A DNA stretch of 64,000 nt from Myxococcales bacterium (lineage in GTDB: Bacteria; Myxococcota; Myxococcia; Myxococcales; Myxococcaceae): contig JACPVI010000022.1 of NCBI GenBank assembly GCA_016191815.1, forward strand, positions 20,255 to 84,254, given 5' to 3'. A program made the translations under genes and the position numbers. The notes beneath the pieces were generated by a model, which worked only from the letters and a program-made list of their open reading frames with translations, was not told the DNA's origin and made no database searches. Shown piece after piece: positions 17,699-25,997 of this stretch (positions within the stretch are counted from its first letter, which is position 1; every line of letters starts with the position of its first letter).

Positions 17699-18114
17699 GC
17701 CCCGACGGCGATGGCGAAGATGGCGATCGCGAAGGCCAGCATGAGCGCCACGGCGATCAGCACGAGCTGCCCGTAGCCGAGCACCAAGCCGGTGTTGGCA
17801 AGGGCGAGGCCGTCCATCCGCCCACCGGAGACGCGGATCTCGTTCCGCGCGTGGTGCCCGGCGACGATCGCCACCAGCGCTCCGACGAAGGGAAGGGCCA
17901 CGTAGCTCAAGACGCCGAAGGCCAGGCTAACCACCGCGCTCGAGCTGGTGGGAGCGGTGCGCGGTGCGGGCGCTACTTGCCGGGGAGCGGCGGCCTGCAC
18001 GCGCGAGTCCGCCTCGCAGCGCATCACCTTCTCGCCTTCCGGCGTCACCTCGCCGCAGCTTGGGCAGAACAGCCTTCCGGGGGCCAATCGACCATCGCAG
18101 GTTCCGCAGAGCAT
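17695..18114 (-). CDS. zinc-ribbon, DUF4190-like small membrane protein
   Basis: A 139-residue protein with an N-terminal zinc ribbon (CGTCDGRLAPGRLFCPSCG: C-x2-C ... C-x2-C, residues 3-21), an Ala/Pro-rich linker, and two hydrophobic helices with the DUF4190 pattern (SLAFGVLSYVALPFVGALVA, then GHHARNEIRVSGG and GLALANTGLVLGYGQLVLIA). Proteins of this layout are common in Gram-positives and myxobacteria; their role is unknown. The zinc ribbon probably faces the cytoplasm. Convergent with bioD, sharing a CTAG stop. Confidence 0.8.
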   Translation of the reverse strand: MLCGTCDGRLAPGRLFCPSCGEVTPEGEKVMRCEADSRVQAAAPRQVAPAPRTAPTSSSAVVSLAFGVLSYVALPFVGALVAIVAGHHARNEIRVSGGRMDGLALANTGLVLGYGQLVLIAVALMLAFAIAIFAIAVGA

Positions 18115-18334
18115 CTTTTCTCCTCGCGAACAGCCGGCCCTACGAAAGTGCCGCCGTGCGATTGCGGCGTCGGTGCGCGCGCCGGTTTCTTGCGCCCGAG
18201 CCGCGGTTGATCCTGCGCGCGGGGAGGCAACAGGGGTGTGCTTCCCACCCCGGAGCAGATCAACTTCTTTTCGCTCTCTGGTGCGCGGTCGCGAATTGGA
18301 CGGGGGAGGCGATCCGCGCGACAACGCTCGGCGC

Positions 18335-18613
18335 ATGGCTCAGATCATTGACCTCTCGATCGTCGCGGATGCCAAGCGGTACTTTCACAAGCTGCTCGAC
18401 CGGCGCGGCATCGCCTACTTCCTCCGGAAGGAAGGCCACCAGCTCTTCCAGATCGAGCAATCGAAGGTGGAGATGGTGGTCCGGACTGCCGCCCGGGCCC
18501 GCCCGGCGCACATGCCGCGGCCGCCGATTCACGCGGTGGACCGCGCCCGCAAGGAGATCCGCCGGGAGCTGATCCGCCGGGTGGTGCAGGCGATGCTGCA
18601 GACCGGCCTGTAG
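18335..18613 (+). CDS. small hypothetical protein
   Basis: A 92-residue soluble protein rich in basic residues (MAQIIDLSIVADAKRYFHKL start, C-terminus RRVVQAMLQTGL). Composition and spacing of hydrophobic residues suggest an alpha-helical domain with a short beta hairpin (AYFLRKEGHQLFQIEQSKVE). No signal peptide, cysteine or membrane segment. I do not recognise a family. It lies between the DUF4190-like gene, transcribed the other way, and the aminotransferase gene. Confidence 0.6.
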   Translation: MAQIIDLSIVADAKRYFHKLLDRRGIAYFLRKEGHQLFQIEQSKVEMVVRTAARARPAHMPRPPIHAVDRARKEIRRELIRRVVQAMLQTGL

Positions 18614-18721
18614 GCCTGGCCTCGCCTCGGTCGGGCCTCCGCTCTGCTCGGCCCGGACGGGCTCACGCCCGGCTCGACGGTGGGCTCCGGCAAGGTGGCG
18701 TCGCGCGGTACAGTCTCCCCT

Positions 18722-19903
18722 GTGGCTTTCTCTCGCCGCACCGGATGGGACCGCCGGCCGAACCCGCTCGCGGAGCGGCTGGAGGCCTTGCGGCGCACCG
18801 GCGTTCCGCTGGTGGACCTCACCGAGTCGAATCCCACCCGCTGCGAGCTGGAGTACCCCAAGCAGCTCCTCGATGCCCTGGCCGCGCCGGAGGCGATGGC
18901 CTACGAGCCCGACCCGCGCGGGCTGCTCACCGCGCGGGAGGCGATCTGCCGGCACCTGGCAGGGCAGGGCGCCCAGGTGGAGCCGGACCAAGTGCTCATC
19001 ACCGCCTCCAGCAGCGAGGCCTACGCCTTCCTCTTCAAGCTGCTGTGCGATCCGGGCGACGAGGTGCTGCTCCCCAGTCCGAGCTACCCGCTCTTCGACT
19101 TCTTGACCGGGCTCGAATCCGTGCAGCCGAGGCCGTACGTGCTCTCCTTCGAGGGGCGGTGGAGGCTTCACGCCTCGCTGCTCGCCGAGGCCGCGGGACC
19201 GCGCAGCAGGGCGGTGCTGTCGGTGAGCCCGGGAAACCCCACCGGCAGCTTCCTCCACCGGGCAGAGCTGGCGGAGCTCGCCGCGCTGTGCGCCGAGCGA
19301 GGTTGGGCGCTGATCGTGGACGAGGTGTTCGCCGACTACGGCTTCGGAGAAGACCCCGAGCGGGTGGGCTCGGTGGCGGGCCTCGAGCTGCCCGCGCTGA
19401 CCTTCTCGCTGGGAGGGCTGTCCAAGAGCGCCTGTCTTCCGCAGCTCAAGCTCTCCTGGCTCGTCGCCTCCGGGCCGAAGGAGCAAGTGGGAGAGGCGAT
19501 GGACCGCCTCGAAGTCGTAGCGGACACCTACCTGTCGGTGGCCACGCCGGTGCAGCATGCTCTGCCTGGCCTCTTCTCGCGCACGGCCGGGGTGCGGGAG
19601 CAACTGAAGGCGCGAATCGCCGAGAACCGCGCGCTGCTCGAGAAGGCTCGGCCGCCGGGGGCGAGCTGGTCGGTGCAGGAAAGCGAGGGAGGCTGGTACG
19701 CAGTCCTGCGCATCCCTGCGGAGCCCGGGGAGGAGAAGGTCTGCCTCGCGCTGCTCGACCGCGGAGTGGTGGTGCACCCCGGCTTCTTCTACGACTTCCC
19801 GCGCGGCGCCCATCTGGTCGTCTCGCTCATCCCGCCGCCAGCCGCCTTCGCCCGGGGAGCGTCCTTGCTGGCAGGTGTCCTGAGCGGGCCGGTCCCAGGT
19901 TGA
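18722..19903 (+). CDS. PLP-dependent class I/II aminotransferase
   Basis: A 393-residue fold-type I aminotransferase. It shows LVDLTESNPTRCEL near the N-terminus, ITASSSEAYAFLFKLLCDPG, LPSPSYPLFDF, SVSPGNPTGSFL (the NPTG loop), DEVFADYGF (PLP ring Asp) and the PLP lysine in SLGGLSKSACLPQLKLSW. The substrate cannot be told from sequence; the N-terminal TESNPT signature is shared with a subgroup of aspartate/alanine-type aminotransferases. Start taken as GTG 18722 (VAFSRRTGWD); a GTG at 18680 is also possible. The gene is followed closely by the toxin-antitoxin pair but is probably not functionally linked to it. Confidence 0.9.
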   Translation: MAFSRRTGWDRRPNPLAERLEALRRTGVPLVDLTESNPTRCELEYPKQLLDALAAPEAMAYEPDPRGLLTAREAICRHLAGQGAQVEPDQVLITASSSEAYAFLFKLLCDPGDEVLLPSPSYPLFDFLTGLESVQPRPYVLSFEGRWRLHASLLAEAAGPRSRAVLSVSPGNPTGSFLHRAELAELAALCAERGWALIVDEVFADYGFGEDPERVGSVAGLELPALTFSLGGLSKSACLPQLKLSWLVASGPKEQVGEAMDRLEVVADTYLSVATPVQHALPGLFSRTAGVREQLKARIAENRALLEKARPPGASWSVQESEGGWYAVLRIPAEPGEEKVCLALLDRGVVVHPGFFYDFPRGAHLVVSLIPPPAAFARGASLLAGVLSGPVPG

Positions 19904-19926
19904 GCTTTCGATGCGGGCCGCATACT
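19900..19926 (+). promoter_or_regulatory. possible promoter of the RHH/PIN pair
   Basis: TTGAGC (19900-19905) and CATACT (19921-19926) resemble -35 and -10 boxes with 15 nt between them, shorter than usual. The antitoxin ATG at 19936 would lie only a few bases after the start site. Weak evidence. Confidence 0.25.
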
Positions 19927-19935
19927 TTGTCTGAC

Positions 19936-20202
19936 ATGAAGGACGCGGTGATGACCGTCCGGGTTCCCGCGCGCACGCGACGCCGCATCGAGGCGCTCGC
20001 CCGGAAAGAGGGCCGCTCGCTGTCCCAGGAGGTGGAGCGTCTGCTGGAGCAGGCGATCGGCGAGGTAGCCTCGGGCCGCAGGCGGGGCGCTCGAAGCCTC
20101 GCCGGTGCCTTGCGCGGCGGCCGCGCGCCCTCCCTCTCCGAGTGCGGAGAAGTGCGTCGCCTCCTTTCGGCCGCGCTCGCCGCACGAGGCGCCGACGTGT
20201 GA
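19936..20202 (+). CDS. ribbon-helix-helix-type antitoxin
   Basis: An 88-residue protein whose N-terminus has the RHH pattern: a short beta strand (VMTVRVPARTRRRIEALA) followed by two helices with the RSLSQEVERLLEQAIGE signature of Arc/CopG-like antitoxins. RHH antitoxins bind DNA as dimers and repress their own operon, while the C-terminal tail masks the toxin. The C-terminal GRRRGARSLAGALRGGRAPS region fits that role. The PIN gene start (GTG 20199) overlaps its TGA, the usual toxin-antitoxin arrangement. Confidence 0.82.
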   Translation: MKDAVMTVRVPARTRRRIEALARKEGRSLSQEVERLLEQAIGEVASGRRRGARSLAGALRGGRAPSLSECGEVRRLLSAALAARGADV

Positions 20203-20591
20203 CCGCCTTCGTGGCCGACACCCACGCCCTGCTGTGGCACCTGATGGAGCCTCGGCGCCTCGGGCGAGGAGCCAGGCGAGCATTCGCGGCCGCCGATGCC
20301 GGCCGCACGCTGTGCTACGTGCCGGCCATCGTGCTGGTCGAAGCCTGGCTCCTGCACGAGCGGGGTCGGACCCGCGTGGGAGCGGCGCAAGTCCTGGCGA
20401 CTCTTGCCGCTCACCCCGGCTACTCGCTCCTCCCGCTGGACGCCGAGCAAGTGGTGGAGTTCGGAGGTCACCCGGCGGTGCGCGATCCGATGGATCGCCT
20501 CATTCTCTGCGCCGCGCTGGTGACCGGCTCGAAGCTCGTCAGCGCCGACGGTCAACTGGGCGGGCAAGGCGTCGAGGTGGTGTGGGACTGA
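20199..20591 (+). CDS. PIN-domain toxin (VapC-like)
   Basis: A 130-residue PIN-domain ribonuclease. The acidic active site is visible as FVADTHALLWHL (first Asp), VPAIVLVEAWLL (Glu), PAVRDPMDRLILCAALV (Asp) and LVSADGQL (last Asp), in the family order. PIN toxins typically cleave tRNA, rRNA or mRNA and are held inactive by the partner antitoxin upstream. GTG 20199 was chosen for the GTGA overlap with the antitoxin stop; the longer frame from 20142 lies inside the antitoxin gene. Nothing suggests inactivation. Confidence 0.88.
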   Translation: MTAFVADTHALLWHLMEPRRLGRGARRAFAAADAGRTLCYVPAIVLVEAWLLHERGRTRVGAAQVLATLAAHPGYSLLPLDAEQVVEFGGHPAVRDPMDRLILCAALVTGSKLVSADGQLGGQGVEVVWD

Positions 20592-20640
20592 GGCGCGCGA
20601 GATGGAGACGAGACCACCGCCGGAGAAGTAAGAAGCTCTC

Positions 20641-21894
20641 ATGCTTGGCTTGCTCGTGGCATCGGCGCTGGCCGCCGGTGAGGCGAAGATCGCGGTAATG
20701 ACCCTGGAGGCCGGCGAGGGCGTGCCGGAGAAGACGGCCTCCGCCATCACCGAGGCGGTGATCGCCGAGTTGCGCCGCCTCCCCAACGTCCGCGCGGTGA
20801 CCCCAGCGGAGATCGCCACCCTGCTCAGCTTCGAGCGGCAGCGGCAGCTCCTCTCCTGCAAGGAGGACGCAAGCTGCATGGTGGAGCTGGGCGCCGCGCT
20901 CGGGGTGAGCCGGCTCTTGATGGGCAGCGTCGCCAAGCTCGGCCGGAGCTGGCTCGTCCACTTGAAGCTCATCGACGCGGAGAAGGGTGCCGCGGTCGCG
21001 CAGTCGGATCGGAGGTTGAAGGACAAGTCGATCGACGACGTGCTCGACTCGCTTCCGGCGATGGTGGCCGAGCTGTTCGGCAAGTCGCTCATACCGCCCG
21101 AGCCGCCATCTGCGGTCGGCACCGCGCCTCCAACGCAGGGGCCAGCGCCCGCCACCTCCGTCTCTCCTCGGGAGCCCGGCGGCGTGGACGAGCCGTACCC
21201 AGGCGATGTTCGCCCGAAGCTGGCGCTCGTCCACGACGGGAAGGGCCACTATCTCGCCTTTACGCCGTACGCGGGGCTCGAGACTCCGCTGTTCGCAGGA
21301 GACGGTGAGAGCTTCTGGGAGCAGCGGATCGGCGGGGGCGGCGCCCAGGGCGACACCCAGTTCGACCTGGTGTTCTGGGACCCGCGCTTTCCTGCCGGCT
21401 ACCAGCGCAGCTTCGACTTCAAGGAAGGCAAGTACACCCTGCAGTGCGGTGAAGCCGTCTACCCCTACCCGCCGGTGCCGCAGAAGGCCGCGGTGCCCCT
21501 GCTCAAGAAGGCGAAGCTCTTCAAGCCAAGGTGGAGGCGCTCCGTCCAGGCGCTGGCGCGGGACGACGCCGGCACCTACTACCTGGTGGACGGACCGCGC
21601 GAAGAAAAGGACGAGTCGCGCAAGCTCCGCCTCTTCGTGGGCCCCCGAGGGCGGCTCCGCGAGCTACCCCTCGATGACTCCATCCAGGATGCGAAGGGGC
21701 TCCTGCTCCTCTCCGCCGAGGGTCGCCTGCGAGTCCCGCCCCGCGGCGAGCACGCCGAGTGGATCACTCCCGGAGGGAAGCTCGAGCTGAGCAACTTCGA
21801 GCTCGGCCCCCGGGAGGCGAAGCTGGTCTACGGCGAGCTGGGGCTCTACAAGGGCGAGCCGCTGAGGACCGCCTGCGACCCGTACCTGCCCTGA
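20641..21894 (+). CDS. secreted TolB/CsgG-like N-terminal domain protein, function unknown
   Basis: A 417-residue exported protein with a short leader (MLGLLVASALAAGE). Residues ~15-145 (KIAVMTLEAGEGVPEKTASA ... ITEAVIAELRRLPNVRAVTP, LGVSRLLMGSVAKLGRSWLV) follow the pattern of the CsgG/TolB-N-like fold, common in myxobacterial secreted proteins. After a Pro-rich linker (~165-185), the larger C-terminal part (VFWDPRFPAGYQRSFDFKEG ... YTLQCGEAVYPYPPVP) is unfamiliar. Its stop is directly adjacent to the stop of the ABC binding protein gene on the other strand. I can give no function. Confidence 0.7.
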   Translation: MLGLLVASALAAGEAKIAVMTLEAGEGVPEKTASAITEAVIAELRRLPNVRAVTPAEIATLLSFERQRQLLSCKEDASCMVELGAALGVSRLLMGSVAKLGRSWLVHLKLIDAEKGAAVAQSDRRLKDKSIDDVLDSLPAMVAELFGKSLIPPEPPSAVGTAPPTQGPAPATSVSPREPGGVDEPYPGDVRPKLALVHDGKGHYLAFTPYAGLETPLFAGDGESFWEQRIGGGGAQGDTQFDLVFWDPRFPAGYQRSFDFKEGKYTLQCGEAVYPYPPVPQKAAVPLLKKAKLFKPRWRRSVQALARDDAGTYYLVDGPREEKDESRKLRLFVGPRGRLRELPLDDSIQDAKGLLLLSAEGRLRVPPRGEHAEWITPGGKLELSNFELGPREAKLVYGELGLYKGEPLRTACDPYLP

Positions 21895-23325
21895 CTACTT
21901 CTCCGGCGCGGCGATGGTCTTCACCGTGGCAAAGGAGCCTCCGGTCGCGGTGCTCACCTGCCACAGCTCGATGGGCGAGGCGGCCTCTCCGGTGGCCGGA
22001 TCGAAGTTGAGCTTCCCGCTCGCGCCCTCGATGTCGATGGAGTTGCCGCTCTGGAGCGCCGCCTTCGCCGGGGTGAACTCTCCGGGCGTCAGCTTGAAGA
22101 CGGGACCGAGGGAGAGCTTGGTGAGCCCCTCGGCAATCCGTTCTCCGGTCACCGGCTGGCTCCCATCCGCGCCGACCGCGTAGGCCGCGCCCAAGGCCAA
22201 GACGTACATCGCGTCGTAGCTGTGGGCGGTGAAGGAGTAGTCCTCCGCCTTCACTTGGTACTTGGCGAGGAAGCGCTCGCTGAACGACTGGAAGGCCGCG
22301 CCCGCTCCCTGCGCCGGAGCCGTCCCGTAGGCGGCGTCGAGCTCGCCCGCGGGAGAGCCCGACACCAGCGTCGGATCCTTGGCGCTGTCGGTGAAGAGCC
22401 AGCGATGCCCCGAGGCCTTGGTGAGGTTCGCCTTCTGCGCTGCCGCGGTGGTGACGCGGACCGCGTCGTCGGGGAAGGCGATCAGCACCGTCGCCTGCGG
22501 CCCGAAGCTGGAAAGCCCGTTCACCGCCGCGTTCACCTCACCGTTGCGCGAATACTGGAAGCTGCGGATCTCCCGGGGCGGCTGATTGAAGCGTTCCGCC
22601 AGCACCTCCTTGAGGCCCTGCCCGTAGGGGTCGTCGAGGTAGACCACCCCCACCTTGGTGACCGGGGTAATCGGCGGGTTGCACTCCGGCGAAGGGCATC
22701 CGGCAATCAGCAGATCCGCGATGACTCGTCCCTGAATCGCGTCCGACGGAGCCGTCCTCCACACCAGCCCGGTGGAGCCCGAGCCCTTGTCCGGCAGGAA
22801 GGTGATCTCCGGGCTGGTGGCGGTCGCGGTCATGATCAAGGTGCCACGCGGTACCGTCTCTTGCTGGGCGGCGATGGTCTGCGAGCTGCCGGAGGTGATC
22901 ACCGCCGGCGCCAAAAGCTCCTCGGCGAGCCAGGTTGCCTGCTGCTTGATCCGATCCTTGTCCCCGGCGGTGTCGCACACGTAGAGCGCGAAGGGCCTCC
23001 CGGCCACTCCGTCGCGCTGGTTCACCTCTTCCAGCGCGAGCGCCATCGCGTTGAGCCCCTGCTTCTCGGATTCGTCCTTCTGCCCGCTCGAGAGGTCCCC
23101 GCCCAAGCTGATCGGCAGCGCGGCGGCGAGCGCGATCCGCCGCGGGTTGTCCGTCGCGCCCAGGCTTTGGTTGCACCCCTCCGGCTGCCGGATGCAATAG
23201 CGCTGGAGGCAGACCGCACCGCCGGCGCACTCCGAGTCCTTGGCGCACTCCTCGAACCCGCGCGCGGTGACGAAGCTGCAACCCGCCGCCGTCCCCACAG
23301 CCAATGCGATGAGCACCCTCGCCAT
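21895..23325 (-). CDS. periplasmic binding lipoprotein (Peripla_BP_6, branched-chain amino acid type)
   Basis: A 476-residue lipoprotein (ALAVGTAAGCSF lipobox) followed by a short Cys-rich segment (CAKDSECAGGAVCLQRYC, residues ~27-45) and a type I periplasmic-binding fold: IALAAALPISLGGDLSSGQK, LALEEVNQRDGVAGRPFALY, VITSGSSQTIAAQQETVPRG, VGVVYLDDPYGQGLKEVLAE and FTAHSYDAMYVLALGAAYAV. In ABC systems such proteins bind branched-chain amino acids or similar ligands. No permease or ATPase gene adjoins it; instead it overlaps (ATGA) a TPR gene upstream, so a sensing role is possible. Confidence 0.85.
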   Translation of the reverse strand: MARVLIALAVGTAAGCSFVTARGFEECAKDSECAGGAVCLQRYCIRQPEGCNQSLGATDNPRRIALAAALPISLGGDLSSGQKDESEKQGLNAMALALEEVNQRDGVAGRPFALYVCDTAGDKDRIKQQATWLAEELLAPAVITSGSSQTIAAQQETVPRGTLIMTATATSPEITFLPDKGSGSTGLVWRTAPSDAIQGRVIADLLIAGCPSPECNPPITPVTKVGVVYLDDPYGQGLKEVLAERFNQPPREIRSFQYSRNGEVNAAVNGLSSFGPQATVLIAFPDDAVRVTTAAAQKANLTKASGHRWLFTDSAKDPTLVSGSPAGELDAAYGTAPAQGAGAAFQSFSERFLAKYQVKAEDYSFTAHSYDAMYVLALGAAYAVGADGSQPVTGERIAEGLTKLSLGPVFKLTPGEFTPAKAALQSGNSIDIEGASGKLNFDPATGEAASPIELWQVSTATGGSFATVKTIAAPEK

Positions 23326-24146
23326 CAGAACCTCACCGACAGCCCCGCCCCCGAGGGCGCCGGCAGAAAGGTGACCGACACCTCCTTGGCTGGCGCCGGC
23401 TCACCCTTGGGGTAGAGGACCACCGCCGCCACCGCCGCCGCCACGCCCACCCCGAAGCCGACGTCGGCCAAGAGCGCCTTGCCGCGGGTCTCCGCCTCGA
23501 GTCGCTTCTTCGAATCCACGTTCGAGGCCTCGGTGAAGCTCTTCTTCGACGCCTGCGCGCCCAGGCCGAAGAAAGCGCCTGCCCCCAGCCCCGCCACCGC
23601 CACTCCGCCGGAGATGAAGGACAAGGTCCGGCCCAGGCTCCTGCTCCGCTCTCGCTGTTCGGCCTCCGCGCGCTGCTTGGCCTCCAGCTCCTCCGTCTGG
23701 CGCTTGGCCGCATCGGCCTCGCCTCTCAGCTTCTCCTGCGCGGCGCGGGACTCCTCCTCGAGGCGCTGCCGTTCCTTCTCCCGCTGCTCCCTCGCCGCTT
23801 GCTCCTTGGCGATCAGCCCCCGCAGCCGGTCCATCGCCAGGTTGGCCCGCTTCAGTAGCTCTGGGTCGGCGTCCTCCATCGAGACGTAGCGACGGTAGAA
23901 CTCCAGGGACTTCTCGAGGTCCCCGGCCTGGTCGTAGGCGCGGGCGATGTTGTAGATGAGCTTCGAGTTGGGAGCCTGCTCGTGGGCCTTGAGGAGCAGC
24001 TCCGCCGATTCGCGGTACTTGCCCTGCTCGTAGAGCTGCCCGGCCTCCTTGATCAGCTCGGCGGCGCGCCTCTGTCCCTTGGAGGCGGCGTGCGCTCCGG
24101 CCGAGAGCAGCGCGCACGCGGCGCAGACAGCGGCAGAGAGCCCCAT
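23325..24146 (-). CDS. TPR protein with a coiled coil and two C-terminal membrane segments
   Basis: A 273-residue exported protein (signal peptide MGLSAAVCAACALLSAGAHA). It has a TPR-like block (ELIKEAGQLYEQGKYRESAE, LIYNIARAYDQAGDLEKSLE), then a charged coiled coil (EQAAREQREKERQRLEEESR, about residues 115-170), and two hydrophobic segments (TLSFISGGVAVAGLGAGAFF and LADVGFGVGVAAAVAAVVLY). This layout is common in Myxococcota, usually in operons with secreted or binding proteins; its role is unknown. Its stop overlaps the start of the Peripla_BP_6 lipoprotein, so the two are co-translated and may form one envelope complex. Confidence 0.82.
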   Translation of the reverse strand: MGLSAAVCAACALLSAGAHAASKGQRRAAELIKEAGQLYEQGKYRESAELLLKAHEQAPNSKLIYNIARAYDQAGDLEKSLEFYRRYVSMEDADPELLKRANLAMDRLRGLIAKEQAAREQREKERQRLEEESRAAQEKLRGEADAAKRQTEELEAKQRAEAEQRERSRSLGRTLSFISGGVAVAGLGAGAFFGLGAQASKKSFTEASNVDSKKRLEAETRGKALLADVGFGVGVAAAVAAVVLYPKGEPAPAKEVSVTFLPAPSGAGLSVRF

Positions 24147-24193
24147 GGCCCCGGGAGACTACCGCCCTTCGCACCGCTTGGGTGCCAACTTCG

Positions 24194-25972
24194 CTATCTG
24201 AGATTGGAGAGCAAGAGCTGCCGCTCCAGCTCCAGCGTCATGGGGACCTTGGGGCCGATCTCCTTGAAGAAGGAGCCTACCGACTCCAGCTCGGCCTTCC
24301 ACTCGCCCTCGTCGATGGCGGTGGCCTCGTCCACCCGCTCCGGGGCGATGTCCAACCCGGAGAGGTCGATGTGGCCCTCCCTGGGCACCCAGCCGAGCAA
24401 GGTCTCCTGGGCGCCGACGGTCCCGTACGCCCGGTCGATGATCCACTTGAGCACGCGCATGTTCTCGCCGTAGCCCGGCCAGAGGAACTTCCCGTCCTTG
24501 CCCTTGCGGAACCAGTTCACCTGGAAGATCTTCGGCGGGTACTGAACGTCTCGCTGCATGTCGAGCCAGTGCTGCCAGTACTCGCCCATGTGGTAGCCGC
24601 AGAAAGGCAGCATCGCCATCGGGTCGCGCCGCACCACCCCGACCTTCCCCGCCGCGGCGGCGGTGGTCTCGGAGCCCAAGGTGGCGCCCATGAACACCCC
24701 GTGGCTCCAGTTGAACGACTGCATCACCAAGGGGACGGTGGTGCTCCTCCGGCCGCCGAAGATGATGGCCGAGATGGGCACTCCCTCCGGGTCGTCCACG
24801 TACTTGGAGAGCGCCGGGTTGTTCTGCATCGGCGCGGTGAAGCGGCTGTTGGGGTGCGCTGCCTTCTCCGGCGAGCCCTTCTTCCACGGGCGGCCTTGCC
24901 AGTCGGTCAGCTCCTCGGGCACTTCCCCATCCAGGCCCTCCCACCAGACGGAGCCGTCCTTGGTGAGGGCGACGTTGGTGAAGAGGGCGTCGCGGCTGAT
25001 GGTCTTCATCGCGTTCGGGTTGGAGCTGAAGCTGGTGCCCGGGGCGACGCCGAAGTAGCCGTTCTCCGGGTTGATCGCCCACAGCCGGCCGTCCTTGCCC
25101 GGCCGCATCCAGGCGATGTCGTCTCCGATGGTCCACACCCGCCAGCCGGCGAAGCGCTTGGGAGGAATCAACATCGCGAAGTTGGTCTTCCCGCACGCCG
25201 AGGGGAAGGCGGCGGCCACGTAGGCCATCCGGCCGGCAGGGTCCTCCACCCCGAGGATGAGCATGTGCTCGGCCATCCACCCTTCCTTGCGGCCGAGGTA
25301 GCTGCCGATGCGCAGGGAGAGGCACTTCTTTCCCAACAGGGCGTTCCCGCCGTAGCCGGAGCCGAAGGACCAGATGGCGTTGTCCTGGGGGAAGTGACAG
25401 ATGTAACGCCGTTCCGGATTGACATCGCCGGTGCAGTGCAGCCCGCGGTTGAAGTCGTTGGAGCCTCCCAGCATGTCCAGGGCGGCCTTCCCCATGCGGG
25501 TCATCACCCGCATGTTGAGGACCACGTAGACGCTGTCGGTGAGCTGCAGGCCGACCTTGGAGTGGGCGGAGCCCAACGGCCCCATCACGTAGGGGATGAC
25601 GTACATCGTCCGGCCGCGCATCGAGCCGTCGAACAGCTTGCGGAGCTTCCCGTAGGCATCTTCGGGCGACATCCAGTTGTTGGTGGGCCCGGCCTCCTCG
25701 CGGGAGGGTGTGCAGATGAAGGTCAGGTGCTCCACCCTGGCCACGTCGTTCGGGTGGGAGCGGTGGAGGTAGCTGCCCGGGTGTTTCTGCGGGTTGAGAG
25801 GAATCAGCACCCCCGCGGCCACCGCCTGCTCGGTGAGCCGGCGCTTCTCCTCCTCCGAGCCGTCGCACCAGTAGATGCGGTCGGGCTTGCCGAGGGCGGC
25901 CATCTCGGCCACCCAACCTTTCACCTCGGGGTTGTCGGTGAGCGGTGCTCCGGACGATTGCTGGGCTGCCAT
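24194..25972 (-). CDS. pckG: phosphoenolpyruvate carboxykinase (GTP)
   Basis: PckG converts oxaloacetate and GTP to phosphoenolpyruvate for gluconeogenesis. At 592 residues it has normal family length. Signatures in order: [15 protein letters not shown] near the N-terminus, [39 protein letters not shown], the P-loop [20 protein letters not shown], then [20 protein letters not shown] and [23 protein letters not shown] 25972 has a strong GGAGG 10 nt upstream. GTP-type enzymes are usual in myxobacteria and animals, the ATP type in many other bacteria. A single gene, between the TPR protein and the M16 peptidase. Confidence 0.96.
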   Translation of the reverse strand: MAAQQSSGAPLTDNPEVKGWVAEMAALGKPDRIYWCDGSEEEKRRLTEQAVAAGVLIPLNPQKHPGSYLHRSHPNDVARVEHLTFICTPSREEAGPTNNWMSPEDAYGKLRKLFDGSMRGRTMYVIPYVMGPLGSAHSKVGLQLTDSVYVVLNMRVMTRMGKAALDMLGGSNDFNRGLHCTGDVNPERRYICHFPQDNAIWSFGSGYGGNALLGKKCLSLRIGSYLGRKEGWMAEHMLILGVEDPAGRMAYVAAAFPSACGKTNFAMLIPPKRFAGWRVWTIGDDIAWMRPGKDGRLWAINPENGYFGVAPGTSFSSNPNAMKTISRDALFTNVALTKDGSVWWEGLDGEVPEELTDWQGRPWKKGSPEKAAHPNSRFTAPMQNNPALSKYVDDPEGVPISAIIFGGRRSTTVPLVMQSFNWSHGVFMGATLGSETTAAAAGKVGVVRRDPMAMLPFCGYHMGEYWQHWLDMQRDVQYPPKIFQVNWFRKGKDGKFLWPGYGENMRVLKWIIDRAYGTVGAQETLLGWVPREGHIDLSGLDIAPERVDEATAIDEGEWKAELESVGSFFKEIGPKVPMTLELERQLLLSNLR

Positions 25973-25997
25973 CGTTCCCTCCTCGAAGTTGCGGGGG

